The position numbers were made by a program, and so were the translations under genes. This document shows, in pieces, positions 1 to 7,316 of a stretch of DNA of 40,366 nucleotides. The notes below the pieces were generated by a model that did not search any database, was not told the DNA's origin, and saw only the letters and a program-made list of their open reading frames with translations. Within the stretch, counting starts at the first letter, position 1; each line of letters begins with the position of its first letter. Source of the stretch: CAYMCQ01 sp964389025 (GTDB taxonomy: Bacteria > Verrucomicrobiota > Verrucomicrobiia > Limisphaerales > CAYMCQ01); assembly GCA_964389025.1 (NCBI GenBank), contig CAYMCQ010000033.1, forward strand, positions 1-40,366, in the 5' to 3' direction.

Positions 1-21
1 ATTTTTCAGGAAATCTTTTTT

Positions 22-50
22 AGGGCGTCGTGGAACTCCGCCCTCCGAAA
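22..50. repeat. Dispersed repeat family B, partial copy
   Basis: These 29 bases are the exact reverse complement of 9179-9207. The second site is the left part of a longer palindromic element, so this is a fragment or truncated copy. It lies 47 bp before the TPR gene. Confidence 0.8.
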
Positions 51-97
51 ACTGGTTTTGAAGTGGATATTTTCTGCAAAACCGAACAAGCTTTCTC

Positions 98-1495
98 ATG
101 GCAGAGAAAACCCTGAATGACCTTCCGCGCGAGTTGCGCGCGCTCTACACCAAGGGCAAGGAAGCGGCGCAACGCGAGAACTTCGATTACGCCATTGATC
201 TGTTCACCCAGGTTTTGGAAAAAGAACCGGCGTGTTACGACTGCCGCGAGTCGTTGCGCAACGCACAGTCGCAGAAGGCGGGCAAGCGCGGCGGGTTTTT
301 CAAGAAGATGATGAGCACGGCCAGTTCGACTCCGCAGGTCACGAAAGCGCGGATGACGTTGAACAAAAATCCGCTCGAAGCGCTGCACATCGCGGAGCAG
401 ATCCTTAATGGCGATCCCTACAATTCCGGCGCGCACAAAGTCGCCGCCGATGCCGCGCTCGCCGCCGGTCTGCCGAAGACGGCGGTGTTGTCGCTGGAAA
501 CTTTGTGGCAGAACAATCCAAAAGACAAAGACCTGGTGATCCAATTCGCTGATGCGCTGGCGGACATCGGCGAAGTCGAGCGCGCCGAAAAGGTTCTTGG
601 CGAACTCGTCCGAGCGAATCCCGGCGACCCTGATATTTCAAAGGCGCTTAAAAATATTTCTGCCCGCCGCACGATGCGAGAGGGCGGCTACGATGCGCTC
701 GAAGGCGGCAAAGGTTCGTTCCGCGACATTTTGAAGGACAAGGATGAGGCGGTTTCTCTGGAGCAGGAAAACCGCGCGCATAAAACCGAGGATGTGGCGG
801 CGAGGTTGATCGGCGAATACGAGGCGCGGCTGAAATCCGAGCCGAACAACTTGAAATTGATTCGCAACCTCGCCGAACTTTACTCGCAGAAAAAGCAGTT
901 CGACAAGTCGCTTGAATTTTACGGCAAACTCAAGGCAACGGTCGAAGCGGGCAACGACCCGTCGCTCGACCGGGCGATCGCGGAGATGATGGTGAAAAAG
1001 TTCGCCGCAGCGGAAGCGGAGCTGAATCCGTTCGCGCCCGACCACGCCGAGCAGGTCGCGAAACTCAAGGCGGAGCAGCAGGCGTTTCAACTGGCCGAGT
1101 GCCAGAAGCGCGCGGAAAAATTTCCCACCGAACTTTCGATCCGGTTCGAGCTTGGGCAGCTTTATTTTCAAGCGGGAAAAATCAACGAGGCGATCCAGGA
1201 ATTTCAGAAGGCGCAGACCAATCCGAACAAGAAAGTCGCGGCGATGGGTTTTCTGGCGCAATGTTACGCGCGCAAAAACATGAACGACATGGCCGCTCGG
1301 AAATTTCAGGAGGCGATCAAGGAGAAGGTGGTCTTCGACGAGGAGAAGAAGGATTTGATCTACAGCCTCGGCGTGGTGCTCGAAAAAATGGGCAAGCGCG
1401 AGGAAGCCATCGAGCAGTTCAAGCAGATTTACGAAGCGGACATCGGCTACAAAGACGTGGCGGCGAAGGTGGATGCGTTTTACGCGGGGCAGTGA
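98..1495 (+). CDS. TPR-repeat protein
   Basis: The 465-residue protein has no signal peptide or membrane segment. It is almost wholly alpha-helical, with tetratricopeptide-type units near residues 14-47, 90-150, 150-190, 250-285 and 340-455; the clearest has the spacing seen in LGQLYFQAGKINEAIQEFQKA. TPR proteins act as scaffolds for protein complexes, and no catalytic domain is visible. A lysine/glycine-rich linker (about residues 58-70) separates the first TPR from the rest. The ATG at 98 is the first in frame. The gene is followed directly by the long 5' non-coding end of an IS110 element, so its native downstream neighbour may have been displaced. The partner is unknown. Confidence 0.85.
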   Translation: MAEKTLNDLPRELRALYTKGKEAAQRENFDYAIDLFTQVLEKEPACYDCRESLRNAQSQKAGKRGGFFKKMMSTASSTPQVTKARMTLNKNPLEALHIAEQILNGDPYNSGAHKVAADAALAAGLPKTAVLSLETLWQNNPKDKDLVIQFADALADIGEVERAEKVLGELVRANPGDPDISKALKNISARRTMREGGYDALEGGKGSFRDILKDKDEAVSLEQENRAHKTEDVAARLIGEYEARLKSEPNNLKLIRNLAELYSQKKQFDKSLEFYGKLKATVEAGNDPSLDRAIAEMMVKKFAAAEAELNPFAPDHAEQVAKLKAEQQAFQLAECQKRAEKFPTELSIRFELGQLYFQAGKINEAIQEFQKAQTNPNKKVAAMGFLAQCYARKNMNDMAARKFQEAIKEKVVFDEEKKDLIYSLGVVLEKMGKREEAIEQFKQIYEADIGYKDVAAKVDAFYAGQ

Positions 1496-1539
1496 ATCGG
1501 CTCCCGCCACAGCCGTCAGCCTGCTGCCCTCGGGTCGCA

Positions 1540-1905
1540 GTCGTTGAAAACTAAGGTTGCCGCGCCGACCTACGGGTTTATCATGGTGGCAACGACGGGT
1601 TAGCGAACCAACCTCGTCGGACGAGGGGCAATGACGCAAGAAACATTTCAGCCATCGAGCGTCGCTTGTGTTCGGGCGTATTATTTGTTGTTTGTTGACG
1701 GCGGGTGGTGTCAGCACCGAACCCCGGCCTGCCAATGGTGTTTCAGCGAACCCGTGGGTTAGCTTGGGGCCGCAGCCGCCGTGCAAGTCACTGGTGAGAC
1801 GCAGGCTGGTTCACGCCAGCCTCGTCATCCCGTTCAGGCGACTGCCCACTTGCTATTCGACGCTGCGGGCCGCACCGCCCGCCATCAACCCTTAACCAAA
1901 GGCAT
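1540..1905 (+). ncRNA. Candidate IS110 bridge RNA region
   Basis: This is a gene-free leader between the TPR stop and the transposase start. It holds several perfect inverted repeats: CCTCGT/ACGAGG at 1612-1626, GGTG/CACC at 1707-1718, AGGCTGG/CCAGCCT at 1803-1822 with a 6-nt loop, and GCGGGC/GCCCGC at 1865-1882 with a 6-nt loop. In IS110-family elements of the IS621 type, a structured RNA from the left non-coding end guides recombination through target- and donor-binding loops. The position, length and stems fit that, but I could not identify the guide loops because the element ends are not known. Confidence 0.45.
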
Positions 1906-1908
1906 CCT

Positions 1909-3279
1909 ATGAATCCGCGTCTCAAAAGCAACCCGCCAAAAGCCAAAGCCTCCCCGCAACTCCCCGTCCTTCATCCTCACGCCGCCGGCATTGACATCGG
2001 TGCGCGCGAAATCTACGTCGCCGTCCCGCCCGGTGACTGCGCCCGCAACGTCCGCTCCTTCCCCACTTTCACCGAGGACCTCCACGCCTTGCGGGACTGG
2101 TTGCAGGAATGTCACGTCACCACCGTGGCGATGGAGTCCACCGGCGTTTACTGGATCCCGCTTTTTCAAATCCTCGAAGCCGCCGGGATCGAAGTCTGCC
2201 TCGTCAACGCGCGCCACTGCAAAAACCTGCCCGGTCGCAAGACCGACGTGCAGGACTGCCAATGGCTGCAATACCTGCACACCGTCGGCTTGTTGCGCGG
2301 CAGCTTCCGCGCGGCCGACCAGGTCTGCGCCGTGCGCACGATCCTCCGTCACCGCGACTCCCTGCTGCGCGGCGCGAGCCGTTGCGTCAGCCACCTGCAC
2401 AAGGCGTTCACGCAAATGAATGTGCAATTCCACCCTGTCATCAGCGATCTGACCGGCGTGACGGGCCAGGCCATCCTGGGCGCGATCCTCGCGGGCGAAC
2501 GGGATCCGCACACGCTCGCCGCGCTCAAGGATCATCGCATCAAAGCCAGCCGCGAGATCATCGCCAAAAGTCTGCGCGGCGACTGGCGCGCAGAACATCT
2601 CTTCACGCTCAAGCAAACCCAGGTGCTGTGGCAGCAGCATCAGGCGCTCATCCGCGAATGTGACGCGCAGATGGAGCAAATGCTCCAGACCTTCGACACG
2701 CGCGCCGACGCGACGGCCGCACCGCCGGCTCCGGCCAAATCGAGCCACAAAAAGGCGCAGCGCAACGAACCGCAGTTCGCGGCGCGGGAGGAATGTTGCC
2801 GTGTGCTGGGCGTGGATCTGACGGCGGTGCCCGGCTTCCAAACGCCGACCGTGCTGGTGCTGTTGTGCGAACTCGGACCGGAGTTCGCGGAGAAGTTCCC
2901 CACGGCCAAACATTTTGCGAGCTGGCTGGGGCTGTGTCCGGACAACCGGATCACGGGCGGGAAGATTTACAGCGTGCGCACGCGCGACGTGAAGAGCCGC
3001 GTGGCCGAGGCGTTGCGCCTGGCGGCGCAAAGCCTGTGGCAGGCCAAGAACTACTTCGGAGATTTATACCGGCGATGGAAGGCGCGACTGGGCAGCCCCA
3101 AGGCCATCACGGCCATGGCGCACAAACTGGCGCGCATCCTGTGGCATCTGCTCAAGTTCAAGCAACCGTTCAACCCGGAAGTCTTCGCCCAAGAGGAGGA
3201 AAAAATGAAACGCAAAAACCTCGCGCGCCTGCAAAGCATGGCCACCACCCTCAACTACCGCCTCGTTCCAATCCAATGA
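1909..3279 (+). CDS. IS110-family transposase (RuvC-like DEDD recombinase)
   Basis: The 456-residue protein has the two-part IS110 layout. The N-terminal RuvC-like domain carries the expected acidic residues D29 (GIDIG), E76 (AMESTGVYW) and D113/D116 (KTDVQD). The C-terminal Transposase_20-type domain, roughly residues 300-400, contains LTAVPGFQTPTVLVLL and SWLGLCPDNRITGGK. Members of this family excise and insert through a circular intermediate using a guide RNA. The frame is full length and open, so the element may be active. One oddity is T349 in NRITGGK, where many relatives have serine at a position thought to join catalysis. The ATG at 1909 follows the structured leader by a few bases. 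Confidence 0.95.
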   Translation: MNPRLKSNPPKAKASPQLPVLHPHAAGIDIGAREIYVAVPPGDCARNVRSFPTFTEDLHALRDWLQECHVTTVAMESTGVYWIPLFQILEAAGIEVCLVNARHCKNLPGRKTDVQDCQWLQYLHTVGLLRGSFRAADQVCAVRTILRHRDSLLRGASRCVSHLHKAFTQMNVQFHPVISDLTGVTGQAILGAILAGERDPHTLAALKDHRIKASREIIAKSLRGDWRAEHLFTLKQTQVLWQQHQALIRECDAQMEQMLQTFDTRADATAAPPAPAKSSHKKAQRNEPQFAAREECCRVLGVDLTAVPGFQTPTVLVLLCELGPEFAEKFPTAKHFASWLGLCPDNRITGGKIYSVRTRDVKSRVAEALRLAAQSLWQAKNYFGDLYRRWKARLGSPKAITAMAHKLARILWHLLKFKQPFNPEVFAQEEEKMKRKNLARLQSMATTLNYRLVPIQ

Positions 3280-3360
3280 CCTGCGCGTCTAGTTTCTCCG
3301 GAGATCAACCGTTCCACGGCTTCGCGTGCGCGGGGCGGCTTTCTTTGACTGTAATTGACC

Positions 3361-3399
3361 GGGAAGGCATAAGCTTTCCCAAATCTTGGAGGTTTTTTT
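3361..3399 (+). terminator. Tandem stem-loop with T-run downstream of the transposase
   Basis: GGGAAGGC (3361-3368) pairs with GCTTTCCC (3373-3380) around an ATAA loop with one G-U pair. A small CCAA/TTGG hairpin follows, then seven T residues at 3393-3399. It lies 82 bp after the transposase stop and fits a rho-independent terminator, or a structured right end of the IS element. Confidence 0.5.
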
Positions 3400-3400
3400 G

Positions 3401-4339
3401 ATAGGGATTCAGAACCGGGAAATAAAAAATGTCCCCACCTGACCTTGCGGTCAAATGAGGACAAAATTTGGGAATGGGAGTTCGCCAATCTCTCTTTCCC
3501 GCGCTGGCATTGGGCGCCTTCTTAGGGGCTGCCAGCTTCCCGACGCCATTCTCCACGGCAAGCGGAGTTTCCGGCCTCATAGCAGGGCCGTCCAGTGTCT
3601 TGCGAGCACTGAATTTCAAGTGAGGCTTTTCAGCTTGCTTCAACTGGTGGTTGCGCCACCGGCTTGCAAACCAGATCAAGACACGTTCATGATTCATTTT
3701 TCCGCGTCTTGACCATTTGCATCGAGTCAGCCACCGCTTTTGGCGGTGCGTTTGCCCGATGCCACGGGTCTCGCCTCTTCACTCTCAGGTCGCTTTTCGC
3801 TCACAAGCCAGCGGTGTCGTTTGTAACATCGCCGGCGTTCCGGAAGTTTTTCACCGGCTTTGCCTTGGCCGAATGTTCTTCCCGGTTCAAATGCTCTTTT
3901 TGTCCGTCTTTCGACGATTTTCTTTTGGCGGGTTTCTTTTTTGTTTTTGAATCCGCCAGAGCCATCCGCACCGTGCTGATGCGCAGTAGCAACCGTTTAC
4001 CTCTTGGGTAACTGCGATTCGCTCAGGTTCGAAACTTCCCTGAGCTACTTGACTCGGTTCGGGACGGTTTCTAATCGTTCCTAGCCGCCAGGTTCCTTTT
4101 CGCGTTACTGACAGCGCGCGAACGCCGTCAGAGGAACTGGTGAATCCTGCCTCCGTCTCCGCACCTTGCGATGCAGCCTTAAGAGGGGTTGTGTCAACCA
4201 GCCTGACTCAACCTTTCCCCGGTTGCCCGGGATTATCACTGAGCTGCGCTGCAACTTTCTTTCGTCCATCGCCCGCTCTCTCAGTTCTTTCAAAGAACGC
4301 AACGAGACTAGCACACTTTTTCATCCTGCCTACGTTTTG
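3401..4339. other. Gene-free 0.9-kb region with stable stem-loops
   Basis: No reading frame here resembles a known protein, and the short frames overlap each other on both strands. Several inverted repeats stand out: a two-part hairpin at 3430-3463 (TGACC/GGTCA inside TGTCC/GGACA), CACCGC/GCGGTG at 3732-3748, GCTCAGG/CCTGAGC at 4021-4045, a nested hairpin at 4088-4140, CCCGG/CCGGG at 4218-4231, and GTTCTTT/AAAGAAC at 4284-4298. The region may hold a structured RNA or decayed mobile DNA. I did not find the hallmarks of RNase P RNA, tmRNA or SRP RNA. Confidence 0.5.
3990..4145. ncRNA. Candidate structured RNA, strand unresolved
   Basis: Three neighbouring helices make this the most structured part of the gene-free zone. 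The first is 3995-4012, a 6-bp stem with one bulge. The second is 4021-4045, a perfect 7-bp stem. The third is a compound hairpin at 4088-4140: the outer stem pairs 4088-4096 with 4133-4140 (one bulge), and the inner 9-position stem pairs 4108-4116 with 4123-4131 with one mismatch around a CGCGAA loop. A two-level stem with an apical loop is typical of folded RNA. No family is recognised. Confidence 0.35.
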
Positions 4340-4481
4340 TTATGCACAGGGTTGTTCACCGCAAGCACTTGTGAATAAAAAGTGAACAAGCGCAAATAAG
4401 CCTGCAAACAAAGGAGGTCTTGCGCTTTTCAATTTCTATTTTTTGCGCTGAGAAAACCCTTTGCGGCGGTCTTGTGGACAA
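4340..4481. promoter_or_regulatory. DnaA-box-like cluster (possible replication origin or DnaA-regulated site)
   Basis: Five 9-mers match or nearly match DnaA boxes: TTATGCACA at 4340-4348 (+), TTGTTCACC at 4352-4360 (+), TTATTCACA at 4370-4378 (-), TTGTTCACT at 4381-4389 (-) and TTGTCCACA at 4473-4481 (-). The first, third and fifth are standard box sequences. TTGTTCAC and GTGAACAA form a perfect inverted pair. An AT-rich stretch with a repeated TTGCGCT (4420 and 4443) lies between boxes four and five. No dnaA or dnaN gene is present, and gene direction does not switch here, so an origin is only one possible reading. Confidence 0.4.
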
Positions 4482-4529
4482 GTTTTGGGAATCACTTCGC
4501 AGAAATTTTTCCGCGCCCATCGCTGAAAC

Positions 4530-4555
4530 AAAAAAGCCGTCCTGTTCGGATGGCT
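4530..4555 (-). terminator. Rho-independent terminator of the small basic protein gene
   Basis: On the minus strand AGCCATCC and GGACGGCT form an 8-position stem with one mismatch around a 5-nt loop (4535-4555), followed by six T residues. It lies 21 bp after the stop codon of the small gene. Confidence 0.7.
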
Positions 4556-4576
4556 GTGAAAAATCGCTGCCGCCGG

Positions 4577-4693
4577 TCACACGGACGCGGCTGCGGCGGC
4601 GGGTTTTCGTTTCGCTTTTTTCGCGGCCTCTTTTCGTTTGATGTAACGCTGCCGCCGTTTTCGTTTTATCACTTTGTTGGATTGTCTGCTCAT
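4577..4693 (-). CDS. Tiny, very basic protein (38 aa)
   Basis: The ATG at 4693 opens a 38-residue frame beginning MSRQSNKVIKRKRRQRYIK and ending in an Ala-rich tail after KKAKRKP. About half of the residues are Lys or Arg. This composition recalls small ribosomal or other RNA-binding proteins, but I recognise no named family. The frame has its own downstream terminator (4530-4555) and faces away from the lipoprotein gene, which supports a real gene. A GGAA lies just upstream of the ATG as a weak ribosome site. The neighbouring DnaA-box cluster lies past its 3' end. Confidence 0.6.
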   Translation of the reverse strand: MSRQSNKVIKRKRRQRYIKRKEAAKKAKRKPAAAAASV

Positions 4694-4721
4694 ATCGTTC
4701 CGGCATAATCGCGGAAATCAA

Positions 4722-5282
4722 ATGCGCTCCGCAATGAAAATCTGTTTCGCCCAAACCGCGCTCGTTGTTTTCTGCGCGTGCCTCGCCGGCTGCAAGACCA
4801 CCGGCGACAAACGCGACAAGGAGACGACCGCCATCCGCCTTTACCTCGAAGCGAACGATTCCGATGCGGGACGCTCCAGAACAGTTTCGATTTTGCGCGA
4901 GCACCCGACACCGCTGCAAATTCAGGATTCATCATTCCTGGACGAGCGTTTTGTCGAGGAGGCATCGGTCGTGGATTGGAACAATTCGTTTCTCATCCAG
5001 ATCAAATTCGACTGGCACGGCGCGCTCATGCTCGGCAACGTCACCGGCGGCAATCCCGGCAAACACATCGCCATCGAAAGCAGCTTTGGCCAGCAGCGTT
5101 GGCTCGCCGCGCCTGCGATCCAGCGGCGCATGACCGATGGCATCATCACGTTCACACCCGACGCCACCCGCGAAGAAGCCGAGCGCATCGTTCGCGGCCT
5201 GAACAATCTCGCGAACAAAGTGAAGCCGCACAAAAAATTTGACCGCCCGCCGGCTTTTTCCGATGAACTCAAGCCAAGGTAG
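4722..5282 (+). CDS. Lipoprotein, resembles the SecD periplasmic head domain
   Basis: The 186-residue protein starts with a lipoprotein signal; the lipobox is CLAGC, so the mature protein would begin at Cys and be lipid-anchored outside the inner membrane. The rest has the pattern of the P1 head of SecD: a charged early strand, GKHIAIESSFG in the middle, and a late DGIITFTPDATREEAERI segment like the ITGxFTxEEA part of SecD. No membrane helices follow, so it is a soluble, tethered version. The start could be ATG 4722 or 4734. It overlaps the next gene (M23 peptidase) by 20 bp, so the two are probably co-translated. The function is not known. Confidence 0.65.
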   Translation: MRSAMKICFAQTALVVFCACLAGCKTTGDKRDKETTAIRLYLEANDSDAGRSRTVSILREHPTPLQIQDSSFLDERFVEEASVVDWNNSFLIQIKFDWHGALMLGNVTGGNPGKHIAIESSFGQQRWLAAPAIQRRMTDGIITFTPDATREEAERIVRGLNNLANKVKPHKKFDRPPAFSDELKPR

Positions 5283-6288
5283 GGTTTGCAGCCTTTTTGC
5301 ATTCGCGCTTTGCCAGTTGGCTGCGTTGCAACTGCGCGCGGAAAATTTTCTTCTCCCGACCGCCAACCGCGCGCTGTTTGAGAAAGGCGGTGAAGAAAGT
5401 TTTTTCGTCGGCACCACCGGCAAACCGTGGACCAGCGGCACGTTCGGCTGCGTGCGCACTGAAGGCCGACAGATGCACGAGGGACTCGACATCCGCTGCC
5501 TGCATCGCGACAAACGCGGCGAGCCGACCGACCCGGTGATGGCGACCGCCGACGGCACCGTCGCCTACATCAATCGCACACCGCCGCTTTCAAACTATGG
5601 AAATTACATCCTCCTGCGCCATCGAATTGACGCCCTGGAAATTTATTCCCTCTACGCGCACCTCGGCAAAATTCGCGACGGTTTGAAATCCGGCGCGCCA
5701 ATCAAAGCCGGCGAAGTCATCGCCACGATGGGCAGAACGACGAACACGAAGGAGGGCATTTCAAAGGAGCGCGCGCACGTTCACTTTGAACTCGATCTGC
5801 TCGTCAACGACCGCTTCGCGAGCTGGTATCGGAAAAATTTTCCCGGCCAGCGCAACGACCACGGCGATTGGAACGGGCAAAACCTCATCGCCATTGACCC
5901 GCTGCCGATCCTGCGTGAACAACAACGGCTCGGAAAAAATTTCAATCTTGTCTCCGCTGTGAGAAATCAGGCAGTGCTCTGCCGCGTCTTCGTGCGCAGC
6001 ACAAATTTTCCGTGGCTGCGGCGGTATCCGCAATTCATCCGCGCCAATCCCAAGGCCGAGAAAGAAGGCGTGGCTGGTTATGAGATCGCGCTGAACTTCA
6101 ACGGCCTTCCGTTCGAGTTGATTCCCCGCGCCGCGTCCGAAATCAAATCCAAAAGCAAATTCCAACTCCTGAGCGTCAATGAAATCGAGGAGCAAAAATA
6201 TCCGTGCCGCAAACTGGTCACGAAACGATCCGGTCGTTGGGAACTGACCAACCGCGGGCTTCAGTTAATCGAACTGCTGGTGTATTGA
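5263..6288 (+). CDS. M23-family metallopeptidase, secreted
   Basis: The chosen ATG at 5263 gives a signal peptide (SLFAFALCQLAALQLRAEN) that a longer start would bury. The LytM-type peptidase domain spans about residues 60-195, with the zinc ligands in HEGLD and HVHFEL and the usual APIKAGEVIATMG strand turn between them. M23 enzymes cut peptidoglycan cross-bridges in the periplasm or outside the cell. The C-terminal 130 residues are not recognised and may bind a partner or the cell wall. The coding start lies inside the end of the lipoprotein gene. A palindromic repeat begins 4 bp after the stop. Confidence 0.85.
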   Translation: MNSSQGRVCSLFAFALCQLAALQLRAENFLLPTANRALFEKGGEESFFVGTTGKPWTSGTFGCVRTEGRQMHEGLDIRCLHRDKRGEPTDPVMATADGTVAYINRTPPLSNYGNYILLRHRIDALEIYSLYAHLGKIRDGLKSGAPIKAGEVIATMGRTTNTKEGISKERAHVHFELDLLVNDRFASWYRKNFPGQRNDHGDWNGQNLIAIDPLPILREQQRLGKNFNLVSAVRNQAVLCRVFVRSTNFPWLRRYPQFIRANPKAEKEGVAGYEIALNFNGLPFELIPRAASEIKSKSKFQLLSVNEIEEQKYPCRKLVTKRSGRWELTNRGLQLIELLVY

Positions 6289-6292
6289 CGGC

Positions 6293-6393
6293 GCGCGGAC
6301 ATTCCCGTCCGCAGCAAAAGCCGAACGACCGACGGCCTTGGCGCTCTGCCAGCTTTTCGGGCGTCAAATCACTGCAGACAGGAATGTCCGCGC
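6293..6393. repeat. Palindromic element with 13-bp perfect terminal inverted repeats
   Basis: GCGCGGACATTCC (6293-6305) is repeated in inverted form at 6381-6393. The left arm also folds on itself through GCGGAC/GTCCGC. The element starts 4 bp after the M23 stop codon and ends 73 bp before the prepilin-type gene. Confidence 0.85.
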
Positions 6394-6466
6394 TCCGGCC
6401 AACAATTGACTGGTTAAATTTCCACCTGCGATTAACTTCCTTTCATCGCAATACTCTTTTTGCCGC

Positions 6467-7255
6467 ATGAAAAAATCCGGCTTCACGCTGATTGAATTGC
6501 TCGTCGTCATCGCGATCATCGGGATTCTCGCCGCCCTGCTGTTACCCGCGCTGGCCAAATCCAAACAGCGGGCGTGGACGATTTCCTGTCTGAATAATTT
6601 GAAGCAGCTCACAACCTGCTGGGCGATGTATTCGCACGACCACGGCGACCGCCTGCCGCCGAACAATTCGGTTTACGACATCTCCACCGGCCTGCCGATT
6701 CCCGGCCTCGATCTCAACCAAACCTGGTGTCCCGGCAACGCCCGCGCCGATGTGAGCACCACGAACGTCGAGAATGGCTATCTGTTCACCTACAACCGGA
6801 GCACCGCTATTTACCATTGCCCCGCCGACCGCGCGCCCGTTTACACTTTGGACGGTCAAGTTCTGAACATTCCCCGCACACGCAGCTACAACTTGAGCAT
6901 GTCCATCAACGGACTTGGAGGAGAAAATTCCTCGACGTGGTGGATTCCAAGTTACCAGCGCTACACACAAATCCAAAATGGGCCGCAGCTTTTCATTTTT
7001 GCAGACGTGCATGAAGACACCATTCTCGACGCGCTGTTCGGCATTCCGTGGCCCGGCTCACCCTACACGGAGATATGGTGGGACCTCCCGGCCAATCGCC
7101 ACAATCAGGGCGGCTGTTTCTCTTTTGCCGACGGCCACGCTGAACGGTGGAAATGGAATGTTCCGAAGGTCCACCGCTATCTCGGGCAAAATGTGCTGGC
7201 GGACGAATGGCCGGATTACCGCCGCGTTCAAGCAGCCGTTCGCAAGCCGGATTGA
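6467..7255 (+). CDS. Prepilin-type N-terminal cleavage/methylation domain protein
   Basis: The protein opens with MKKSGFTLIELLVVIAII, the class III leader: cleavage would follow the Gly before FTLIE, leaving an N-methylated Phe and a hydrophobic helix of about 20 residues. The C-terminal part ends with the HNQGGCFSFADGHAERW motif of the large DUF1559-like pseudopilin group that is expanded in Verrucomicrobiota and Planctomycetota. Such proteins are thought to act in type II secretion or type IV pilus-like machines, but this gene stands alone without secretion genes nearby. At 262 residues it is of usual length. Confidence 0.9.
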   Translation: MKKSGFTLIELLVVIAIIGILAALLLPALAKSKQRAWTISCLNNLKQLTTCWAMYSHDHGDRLPPNNSVYDISTGLPIPGLDLNQTWCPGNARADVSTTNVENGYLFTYNRSTAIYHCPADRAPVYTLDGQVLNIPRTRSYNLSMSINGLGGENSSTWWIPSYQRYTQIQNGPQLFIFADVHEDTILDALFGIPWPGSPYTEIWWDLPANRHNQGGCFSFADGHAERWKWNVPKVHRYLGQNVLADEWPDYRRVQAAVRKPD

Positions 7256-7316
7256 TCCAAGGAAATTCCCGGCTTGCGCTTCGCCTGTTCGCCGCTAATT
7301 TCCTGCGCGTGATTCG

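Larger units (their letters stand above)
1496..3400 (+). mobile_element. IS110-family insertion sequence (ends approximate)
   Basis: One transposase gene (1909-3279) is flanked by non-coding DNA on both sides: about 410 bp upstream and at least 110 bp downstream up to a tandem stem-loop with a T-run at 3361-3399. IS110 elements have no long terminal inverted repeats and usually no target duplication, so the ends cannot be fixed from one copy. The left end probably lies between 1496 and about 1600, and the right end between 3280 and about 3465. The long 5' non-coding part is typical of family members that encode a guide (bridge) RNA on the left side. Confidence 0.7.

Noticed and set aside
638..1786. 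Long open frame of 382 codons on the minus strand over the TPR gene
   Set aside because: It is the mirror of a GC-rich coding frame, has no recognisable motifs and runs into the IS leader.
3664..4011. Short frames on both strands in the gene-free zone (e.g. Lys-rich frame at 3801-3992 minus)
   Set aside because: No ribosome site, no family resemblance and mutual overlap; biased composition alone is not enough.
3401..4339. RNase P RNA, tmRNA or SRP RNA in the gene-free zone
   Set aside because: The conserved cores of these RNAs (for example the GAGGAAAGTC core of RNase P RNA) were not found on either strand.
4356..4919. 187-codon minus-strand frame through the DnaA-box cluster and small basic gene
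   Set aside because: It overlaps the better-supported 38-residue gene, its terminator and the lipoprotein start.
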